Shown: positions 55,958-64,000 of the stretch, one piece after another
How the letters are laid out: the number at the start of each line of letters is the position of its first letter
How positions within the stretch are numbered: the stretch's first letter is position 1
From: Allacma fusca
Lineage: Eukaryota > Arthropoda > Collembola > Symphypleona > Sminthuridae
Assembly (NCBI GenBank): GCA_947179485.1
Contig: OX359247.1
Location: forward strand, 55,897,131 to 55,961,130
DNA length: 64,000 bases
Reading direction: 5' to 3'
Notes under the pieces: model-generated
What the model saw: the letters and a program-made list of their open reading frames with translations, nothing else
Database searches by the model: none
Told to the model about the DNA's origin: nothing
Program-made: the position numbers and the translations under genes

Positions 55958-56865
55958 AGCAATGCAGCGGAAAACGGAGAAGAGCAGCTCCTATCTCGGC
56001 AAGCACGGAAGAAGAAATGAACTGAATGTGAGTGAGTGGTATGAGTGGTGAGAAATGGCGTGGCAAGTGTGCGACGGCTGCGTGGTCTTCGTACTCCAGC
56101 TATAGAAACAGACGCATTGTATGTACTTACGTAGCGTCTATAAGGCGCGGTTGCATTGTTGCATTTATGGAGTGTCAATCAGCTGAGCTTCGGCTTTCTG
56201 AACTCATAGACAAACGCAAGCCTATGAGTGTATGTATATATTGTGAATGTCGAGATGAGTGAGGAGGATGGGGGGAATAAATTGATGAGATTCGGAGATA
56301 AGTATGGGAATAATTAATAGCTTTTATTAAAAGTAGCGAAGAAATAGGAATAATGTAAGTCGAATTATTAGGATTCAATTCCAACAACTAAATTGTAAGT
56401 AATAATTATAAATAAAATAGTATAGTGTATGGGTCGCGAAGAAAACCAAATTGGTGAAAATGAGGGATAACTGGAGAGAGATGAGACACTATGTGAATAT
56501 CTTGATCGATGAAGAGAGAGTGAATCCAAATATTACAATAATTAATCTATAATAACATTTCATAGCATCTTATGTAACATATTAATGTAGCCAATAAAAA
56601 TAGATATCTTTACAATAGCAATAGTATCATCAATAATAAGTACATGAATAAATAACATAAATAAGTACAGTGAGTATTTCCATAGCGACACAATATTTCC
56701 GTATGCTTAAGCATGCAGAGCAAGGTAACATTAGCAAGGATGTCGGGAAGTGTCCGATCAGCCCTTCTTCTGCTTGCAGAAGAACGCTAACTTAAGCTAC
56801 TCTTCCAGTAGGTATGTACCTAGCGGAGCGCCATTTGTTTACATGGCGCTTCCCGCGTAGGCACA
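55958..56865. other. Junction of Helitron and Gypsy element
   Basis: Should hold the Helitron 5' end and the 3' LTR of the Gypsy-like element (minus strand; a possible poly(A) signal near 56332). I could not fix either boundary, since the second LTR lies outside the window. Confidence 0.45.
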
Positions 56866-59800
56866 TTAGGCGACATGGGCAGTGCTGGGGGTGCTACTAG
56901 CGTGCCGTAAATCACTGGCCGATTTACATGACACAGGGGTGTTTTCGGACGTCCCGGCCGATTCTTGAACCTTGCGGGTAACATTGGAGCATTCCTCGCA
57001 TCTGGTAGATGAGATCTTGATTCCCGTTGGGGTTCCCACGTCAGGTCTTCGGGGGTGCGGATAACGTTCTCCTCGTTGATGGTCGTATGGAATTTGTCCA
57101 TAGGATGGAGTTGTTTTTCCCCTGGAGGGGTAAAATTGAGGAGGATCAATTTTTAGGGACATTAAAGGCACTGGATGGGGTGGGTTCTGGTGATAATTAT
57201 ATCTCCGAGGAAATTTTTGAAAGCGGGACCGTGTGTTAGCTTTCATTGACTTTTGATTAACCTTTGAAATAATGACTGACCGGTCGACTGGTTGAGGGTT
57301 TTCGAAGTTTATGCACATCAACGGGACAATGTGAGAATTAGCTTGAAGAGGATGCTGAGAATGGACTGGAGGAGTTGCTTGATTATCTGACAATTTTACC
57401 GTTAAGTTTGGAAGATCTTGTGAGTCCGGGGTAGAGTGAGAATTCGGAGGTGATTCAGGAGGGAGATTGTCTAGTAAGGCTTCCATCTCGTCTTCCCAAG
57501 AGATGAATGGGAGGGGTGATCCGAGGTCTCCTAACAGAACGTCAATGTCCATGGGTTCTTCGAAGGGATTCATCTGAGGACAAATGCAGTTAATTTTAGG
57601 ATCATTAGGATACGTATTGTTGGGGGGAGAGAAAGTTGGAGGAAAATAGGGTTTCATGTTTTGAACATGCGCTTTGGACGGTTTTGAAGTACTTTTATTA
57701 TTACGTCGATCCTGAACCAAGTAAGTGACGGGATTGAGTTTTTCTATCACTTCAAACGGTCCTTTCCATGCTGGGAGAAATTTATTCACGAATCCGACTT
57801 TTCTTGAAAAGTCGGCCAGTAAAACTAACTGGGAAGGCAAATACTCTATAGGAGAATGGGTAGCATCAAAATTAATTTTTGCTTTTGTTCGGGAAACTTG
57901 GGTATTCTCGTTAGCAGTAGTTTGGGCAAAGGTGACTCGGCGTCGTACAGTTTCGGGGTCCTGACAAGTTGTTTGCCAATCTAGGGTTGGAAAAAGTTTA
58001 TCGCAGGGGAGTGTTGGATCTTTGCCAAAAAGTAAATAATAGGGACTGAATTTACTGACTGAGTGGATTGTATCGTTGTGAGCAAAAGCCGCTGATGGGA
58101 GCCAATTTTCCCAATATTCGTGTTTTTCAGACAAGAACTTGGAAATCACCCGTTTTATGGTACCTACATGTCTCTCAGCAAGACCATTAACATTAGGAGC
58201 TTGGGGAGGGGTAAGGTGATGGGAAATTTTAAAATCACCACAAAACTTTTCAAACGCTTTAGAAGTGAACGCTGAAGCGGGATCAGTAATGATTAGGTTA
58301 GGGAGACCGTGCCTATAAATAATAAGTTCGAGGATGGACATGATAGCATGAGAACTAGTTTGGGATGGAATCGGTTTTACTTCTAAATATCTAGTTAAAT
58401 GGTCAACTACAATAATAAAGTATTCGTTACCATTAGGGGATTTTGGGAAGGGTCCGACAAAATCAATTGCTAGGGTTTCGAACGCGTTTAGAGGTGAAGG
58501 GAAAGGAATTAGGGGACCATTTTTGGGCTTCGTTCTATGATTGTGTAACTGACAGATTTCGCAGGACTGCACAAATCTGGTTACATCTCTTCTCATTCGG
58601 GGCCAATAAAACCTAGATTGGAGAGTATGAAGAGTTTTATTTATGCCGAAGTGTCCTCCCGTGGGGTGACAGTGTACAGACTGAAAAACCTGAAGTCTGG
58701 AAATTTCCGGAATACATAATTTCCAGAGTCTGTCACCAATCTTATGTTCAGCCCTGTACAATAGTCCATCCTGTAATGAAAATTCAGGATACTTGTCGGT
58801 GTTCAGGCTGGAATCTAAATCATCTATACGAAGCTTATGAGTAATTATTGGGCGAATGAAGGGGTCGTTCCGCTGTTTCGAAAGCAAGTCGGAGATAGGG
58901 TCGGGGTTAACGTTAATGCTGAACAGGGAGGTGGATAATTCTGGATAGTCAGTTTCAACTTCTGGGGCGGGATCTACTGGGCTTCTGGAGAGAGCATCTA
59001 CATTAGAATGTAATTTACCGGGTTTATACTTAATCTGGAAATCGTATTCCTGGAGTGTGAGGCTCCAACGGGAAAGTCTACCTTTAGGCTCTTTGCAGGA
59101 CATAAGGGCACAGAGGGAGTTATGGTCGGTGAGTATGTCAAAATGGCGACCATACAAATAAGGACGAAAATGCTTGACAGATTCCACTACTGCCAGGCCT
59201 TCTAATTCCGTAACATGATAATTTTTTTCATGTTTATTAAGGGATCGGGAATAATACGCGATAACTCTTTCGATACCATCTTGTAGTTGGGACAGTATGC
59301 CTGCAATGCCATCAGCACAGGCATCAGTAGCTAAGGAGGTAGGGGCGGTTTCATCAAAGTGAGCTAAAATTGGGGCTTGGGATAAACGGGATTTTAAATC
59401 TTCAAACGCAACCTGACAATCTGGGGACCATGAGAATTTAGCATTTTTCTCCGTGAGTTTACGGATGGGGGCAACAATTTTACTGAAATTAAATACAAAT
59501 TTACGATACCAGGAGCATAAAGCTAGGAAACTTCTCGCATGCTTGAGGGATGTGGGGAGAGGATAGTTGAGCATGGCAGAAATTTTTTCTGGGTCAGCTT
59601 CAATTCCGTCTTCACAAATATAGTGACCTAGGAATTTAACTCGCTTCATTGCAAATTCGCATTTGGAGGGTTTAAGGGTTAGACCACCATCCACAATTCG
59701 AATTAATACCTTTTCTAAATGTAAAAGGTGATCCTCAAATGATTTTGAGTACACTCCAATGTCATCAAGGAAGCAGACGGCTATTTCCCATTTCAAGGAA

Positions 59801-60546
59801 CCGAGTAACCGATCCATTAGGCGGTGAAAGGTTTGAGGGGCAGAACATTGACCAAAGGGCATTCGGTTAAATGTGTAGGAGGAAGTTGGAGTGACAAAGC
59901 CGGAATATTCTCGAACTCTATCAGAGTTTTTTACTTGGTGGAAAGCTGAGACGAAGTCCAGCTTGGAAATAAATTTAAATCCGGAGAGGGCATCGAAGAT
60001 GGAATCTTGTCGTTCTAGTATGTAACAAGATTTCTTCGTTTTCTGGTTTAATTTCCTAAAATCGATAACCAGGCGAAAAGTCCCATCGGACTTCTTTACA
60101 AGAAGGGAGGGACTAGTCCAAGGGGAATTTGTTTCCTCAATGACACCTTGATCAATTAATTTATTGACCTGCCGGTCAATCTCTTTCCTTTCAAATTGGG
60201 AAACGCGGTAAGGTCTGGAGGTGATGGGGGATTCATCCTCCAACTCAAAGCCATGCTCAATGAGGTGTGTACAACCAAACTCATTGTCCGAGAAAGCAAA
60301 TGCTTTCCGATAAAAGGAGAGTAACCTTTTTAGGGAAGTCACTTGAAGATCTGTAAGATGGTCAGCAAACTTTAGGGAGTCTATTAGGGGGTCAATTGGA
60401 TAATCTTTAGGGACGGGGGAAATATTTGTATTATTAATCATATTAGAGGAAGTTGTAGTAGCAAGGGACATAAATGGGATAGAGTCGTTAGAACAGATTG
60501 CCCCTACGGATTCTAGCACACCAACTAGGGTTTTGGAAGGTAGGGA
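56866..60546 (-). mobile_element. Gypsy-like LTR retrotransposon, 3' half
   Basis: Fossil LTR retrotransposon of the Ty3/Gypsy group on the minus strand. Visible parts in order are reverse transcriptase, RNase H, zinc-binding integrase N-terminus, integrase core, and a C-terminal extension; the gene order RT-RH-INT defines the group. The pol region in the window (56866-60519) looks whole as one open frame of 1217 codons. The 5' side is interrupted by LINE-2 at about 60547, so gag and the 5' LTR lie beyond the window. The 3' LTR should be within 55960-56865 but its limits are unresolved. An open pol suggests a fairly young copy, older than LINE-2. Confidence 0.9.
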
Positions 60547-63500
60547 TACGTACGATACGATACGATACGATACGAGTTTATTAAGGATTCTCCCCGGGCG
60601 GCGCCCATATCATCCATATACAACGGCAGAATGTACTTACATTGAGTAAAATTAACTTAAAACTAAGACTAAATTAAATTAAAATACATCAGAAAGAGTA
60701 GCAAATAGATTTTTCCTCGTTGAGCAGTTATGAACATATTTAAATATATCACATATAAGATCACTTGAAGGGGATACAAATATCCGAAGCAGAGTACATT
60801 CGTCTTGGAAGTAGTTGTTGATTTGATATTTATCTATAAGTAGTTTTCTAGGAAGAGAGTACATGAGACATTTTGCAAACATATGAAATATGTTGTGTGG
60901 TTCTTGTAGGTTACAATCATGGCATATTTCGTTATTCGACAGTTTATATTTTGAACGTATTGTATATAACGTGGTTGAGCATAATCTGATGTTGGCCATC
61001 AACCGAATGTATTGAAAAGGAATCATATACGTTAAGTAATTTGACGTAGAGAAATGGCATTTAATAAGTTTGTACTGATGAATGAATGAGGATTTCTGAA
61101 TTCGTTGTAAGTCGTACTCTATGAAAGAGTCAAAAACAGCGGCCATTATTACTTTGAAAAAACCCGACAAATATTCGGCGGACTGAAATTCCCAAACCGA
61201 AGCAAACCCATACTTGTATAAAATGTCTCGAATAAAATTGGCCCATAGGGGTTTGCGTTTGTACAACGGTAAGTTTCGTCCAACAAATTTTAGCCTTTCA
61301 TAACATAACCTTACCAACCTTGTGTTTGACATTAATAGAATCGAGAACCAATATTTTAGCGCCCATCCAATTACCCTATAGAATATCCTAACTCTGCCGG
61401 TTTCAACCCGAAGCGCATACGAGGGAGTATCATTTGGGAGCCAAAGTAACTTTTTCAGAGATTGATTTTGAACAATTTCAATCTCATCGTGTAATGCGAA
61501 AGCCCATATTTCAGCCCCGTATGTCATTGTGGGGATAACTACGGAGTCTAATAGCTTCATTTTGGAGGCCCAAGAGTCGCATTTAGACGTTCCTAGTATT
61601 TTTAGAGTGGGCCCAATAGTAGCAATAGATTTTCGTGACATTTCTTTACATGCGCGTCTGAAAGATCCAAATGATGAGAAAGTGACACCCAGATATGTAT
61701 ATTCCGAAACAATTTCCACTACAGATCCTTTTAGAAACCAGACCCAATTTTTTAAAATTCTGCCACCGTTGCGAAAGATTATTATTTTAGTTTTGGATAG
61801 GTTGATGCTCAAGTAATTATTCTTACAATATTCCTCCAAAATGTTGATTTTGGCCTGCAGAGTTTGCTTTGATTCGGCTAGGGTGACGTTATCGTCTGCT
61901 AAGAGCAACTGGTTTATGGAGCTTTGCAAACCCATGGAAACCGGGGTCGCTCCATTGTTTTCCATAAAATCATCAAGATCAGATATATAGATAGCAAACA
62001 GCAGAGGGCTAAGTACGTCGCCCTGTAAAACTCCCTGAGATACGTCAATGGGGTTCGTGTAATCCTTTCCAACCCTAATTTTTACAATAGCATTATCATA
62101 CAGGGACTTGAGAACTCTGATCATTTTTCCGCTCACGCCAAAAGCGTCTAGCTTTCTCCACATGAGATCGTGGTTTAGGGAATCAAAGGCCCTAGCTAAG
62201 TCGACAAATAGTGCAAAAAGTTTCCCACCCGGTCTGCTTAACTTTGTCTGGATAATTGCCAAAAGAGTGAAAATTTGATCTCTACAGCCTCGGTGTTTCC
62301 GAAAGCCAGCTTGCGATTCAGGGAGTACGTTTCTGGTTTCACACCATGGGTATAGCCTGTTAAAAAGGACATTAGTAAACATTTTGGTTATTGTATTAAT
62401 TAATGCAATACCCCTATAGTTTGATGGGAGAGACTTATCACCCTTTTTGTGTAGCATGCACATTTCAATTTCTGACCAGATTTTGGGTGTCAGCCCAGAG
62501 GTAAAAACACTATTAAAGAGAGAGAGTAAGCGGGTGCAAAGATCTGAGGTTGCATGCTTCCAGAATTCGTTGCTTATACCATCTGTACCCGGGGCTTTAT
62601 TAGTCTGCAGCGACTTAATGACATACTCTAATTCAGAAAAAGTGATTTCCGCATCCAACTGATCATCAACATTTGAGAAACTATTTTCGAGAATAATTTC
62701 AAGAGATTTAGCAGGCATAACTTCAAAGTAGAAGTTATGCCATGACTCTACATTGATGGGGTTCTCATTGCTCTTACGGGACTTGAATAAATTAAACGTT
62801 TTCCAAAAGATACTAGTTGAGTTGGGGTTGCGGAGACATTTTCTAAGGTGATCAAAATATCCTCTCCTTTTATTTTTGATAATGTCCGAGTGACATTTTC
62901 TGGCTTCATGGTACTCCCATAGCTGAACTTTGTTGTAGTTATTTTTGCGTACATACTTTAGCTTATTTAGAACGTTACTGTGAGACCTTCTGCAATCATG
63001 GTCGTACCAGGGTTTATTATTGCCATAGTTGTATTTCCCAATGTAGACTGACTTTACCATATCACATTTAATGGCTGCTGTTTTTACGACTTCAGTAATT
63101 GCGAGATTCAGATCATCCGCGCTCAGACCATCTGGAATAAGAAATAGATTTTCGTTAAGGATTGGGTGATAATTTTCATTTGGTATCCATTTAATCAATG
63201 TGCGTTTAGTATACGGGACAGACTTTAAAAGTGGTACAATATCCAGGAGTTCCAAGCGCATAGGAAAATGCGGGGAGAGTGTAATCGAAATTGGCTTCAG
63301 ATCATATACTAATTGTAATCCGACAGTGTTGGACCAAAATAAGTCGATTACACTAGCCCCATTGTGCGTGACATATGTAAAGTTGGCGGGGGAGTCACTT
63401 TGACAGCGACCATTCAGTAAAGAAAAATCTAACTTTGTTAGAGATTCGAACATGTATTTCCCCCTGCTATTCACCACTTGATCAAGGCTTGTCCGACCCC

Positions 63501-64000
63501 TTTCAAGTCTCTGATTACTGTTGTCGTGATTCCAGTTTAAGTTGCCAACTCTCGCATTTGAATCTCCGATTATGTACATTGGTTCTCCTGGATATGTCAT
63601 TGAAACCTCCTCAATTACTTCTTCGAGTTTTGACATGCAATAGTTATATTGAGCCCCTGGTTTGAAGTATAAAAACAACAAGATCAAAAACTTATGTGAT
63701 TTGTTATGCCTTAAAATTATAGTACTCAAAAAATCATATGTGTTAAAATATTTTAACGTCGTAAAAGATTTGCTAGACAAAATACACAGTCCTCCACTAG
63801 GTCTACCCATTTGCGCTGTTTTAACTGCTGGATTTACATAAGTTTGAAATTTTGAAAGTTCTGAAATATTGCTACAATCATAATTAATGAGTGTACTCCA
63901 GGTTTCGGACAGACATATTATATCAGAATTGAGAATTAATTCCTTGTCAGACTTATTTAAATTAAAAAAGTTACAAACGCCATTGCAGTTCCAATATGTT
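60547..64000 (-). mobile_element. LINE-2: non-LTR retrotransposon, 3' part
   Basis: Inserted into the Gypsy-like element. Its 3' tail (left) is a run of GATAC pentanucleotides (about 60547-60572), followed by GTTTATTAAGGATTCTCCCC and the GC-rich GGGCGGCGCCC, shared with LINE-1. The 3' UTR runs to 60678, then ORF2 to the window edge. The same type as LINE-1 but clearly a different family by protein sequence. The 5' end and right-hand target duplication lie outside the window. Confidence 0.9.
60679..64000 (-). CDS. LINE-2 ORF2, 5' end beyond window
   Basis: Open over at least 1106 codons from the window edge. The first ATG visible is at 63810, but the frame upstream is open and homologous to LINE-1 (TYWNCNG at the edge, LSETWSTL, then QMGRPSGG), so the true start is probably further out. 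Endonuclease: GDSNARVGN and LSPHFPM. Reverse transcriptase: PGTDGISNEFW, NYRGIALINTITK, QAGFRKHRGCRDQIF, FVDLARAFDSLNH, GVLQGDVLSPLLFAIY, LLLADDNVTLAE. C-terminal CHDC-x8-H-x4-C finger. As in LINE-1, SDH reads SPH and (F/Y)ADD reads LADD. No breaks seen. Confidence 0.9.
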   Translation of the reverse strand, partial: TYWNCNGVCNFFNLNKSDKELILNSDIICLSETWSTLINYDCSNISELSKFQTYVNPAVKTAQMGRPSGGLCILSSKSFTTLKYFNTYDFLSTIILRHNKSHKFLILLFLYFKPGAQYNYCMSKLEEVIEEVSMTYPGEPMYIIGDSNARVGNLNWNHDNSNQRLERGRTSLDQVVNSRGKYMFESLTKLDFSLLNGRCQSDSPANFTYVTHNGASVIDLFWSNTVGLQLVYDLKPISITLSPHFPMRLELLDIVPLLKSVPYTKRTLIKWIPNENYHPILNENLFLIPDGLSADDLNLAITEVVKTAAIKCDMVKSVYIGKYNYGNNKPWYDHDCRRSHSNVLNKLKYVRKNNYNKVQLWEYHEARKCHSDIIKNKRRGYFDHLRKCLRNPNSTSIFWKTFNLFKSRKSNENPINVESWHNFYFEVMPAKSLEIILENSFSNVDDQLDAEITFSELEYVIKSLQTNKAPGTDGISNEFWKHATSDLCTRLLSLFNSVFTSGLTPKIWSEIEMCMLHKKGDKSLPSNYRGIALINTITKMFTNVLFNRLYPWCETRNVLPESQAGFRKHRGCRDQIFTLLAIIQTKLSRPGGKLFALFVDLARAFDSLNHDLMWRKLDAFGVSGKMIRVLKSLYDNAIVKIRVGKDYTNPIDVSQGVLQGDVLSPLLFAIYISDLDDFMENNGATPVSMGLQSSINQLLLADDNVTLAESKQTLQAKINILEEYCKNNYLSINLSKTKIIIFRNGGRILKNWVWFLKGSVVEIVSEYTYLGVTFSSFGSFRRACKEMSRKSIATIGPTLKILGTSKCDSWASKMKLLDSVVIPTMTYGAEIWAFALHDEIEIVQNQSLKKLLWLPNDTPSYALRVETGRVRIFYRVIGWALKYWFSILLMSNTRLVRLCYERLKFVGRNLPLYKRKPLWANFIRDILYKYGFASVWEFQSAEYLSGFFKVIMAAVFDSFIEYDLQRIQKSSFIHQYKLIKCHFSTSNYLTYMIPFQYIRLMANIRLCSTTLYTIRSKYKLSNNEICHDCNLQEPHNIFHMFAKCLMYSLPRKLLIDKYQINNYFQDECTLLRIFVSPSSDLICDIFKYVHNCSTRKNLFATLSDVF

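Larger units (their letters stand above)
50260..55960 (-). mobile_element. Autonomous-type Helitron
   Basis: Rolling-circle DNA transposon on the minus strand. The 3' end is textbook: a 7-bp stem hairpin (AGCCAGC-AATA-GCTGGCT on the minus strand, 50272-50289), 8 nt, then CTAG (50263-50260) followed by T. It encodes a Rep/helicase protein read from two frames in register. The 5' end with its TC was not located; it lies beyond the repeat arrays, somewhere between about 55960 and 56860, so the right border given is a minimum. No apurinic-type endonuclease domain is seen. Confidence 0.85.

Noticed and set aside
1-64000. tRNA and rRNA genes
   Set aside because: I looked for T-loop-like GGTTCRA-type strings and conserved rRNA blocks and saw none convincing; a covariance-model scan would be decisive.

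Overview
This is AT-rich, intron-bearing animal DNA. The main host content is a cluster of divergent ionotropic-receptor (IR) chemoreceptor genes plus one gustatory-receptor-like gene, which points to an arthropod. A springtail or other basal hexapod is my best guess, but that is inference from gene style only.

Layout. Positions 1-558 hold the last exons of an IR gene (IR-A1). Positions 559-1446 hold 148-bp repeats with a long hairpin. Positions 4100-6758 hold a five-exon serine-carboxypeptidase-like gene in which all three catalytic residues read as Asn. Positions 7385-10000 hold an IR 5' fragment, a minisatellite and a pogo-type MITE. IR-A2, A3 and A4 lie at 10218-20562 (+). A two-exon gustatory receptor-like gene lies at 21913-23454 (-). 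IR-A5 (25905-31879) carries a 3.6-kb antisense LINE in its second intron. A PIF/Harbinger-type MITE sits at 32379-33307. IR-A6 (34087-36311) has an altered first splice donor. A hAT MITE sits at 36873-37931. Two intronless IRs of another subfamily are at 39166-41379 and 42715-44943 (-). A five-exon 2-oxoglutarate/Fe(II) oxygenase is at 47429-49026 (-). From 50.26 kb onward the window is mobile DNA: a Helitron, then a Gypsy-like LTR retrotransposon whose pol region is open, then a second LINE inserted into the Gypsy element.

The six IR-A genes share one architecture: a long first exon (signal peptide, ligand-binding lobes, M1, M3), a second exon of exactly 181 nt, and a third exon carrying M4. 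Intron phases (0 then 1) are the same wherever both can be read. They also share a CxxCG motif in the S1 lobe that I do not know as a general IR feature. Together with the intronless IR pair and the Gr-like gene they form a chemosensory cluster made by tandem duplication and still being disturbed by transposons. The strongest candidates for something undescribed are the all-Asn carboxypeptidase, the IR-A CxxCG signature, the palindromic 20/24-bp repeat arrays in front of the Helitron gene, and the two LINEs with different pentanucleotide tails, unusual catalytic motifs and, in one, a single in-frame UAG between ORF1 and an ORF2 that lacks an early AUG.
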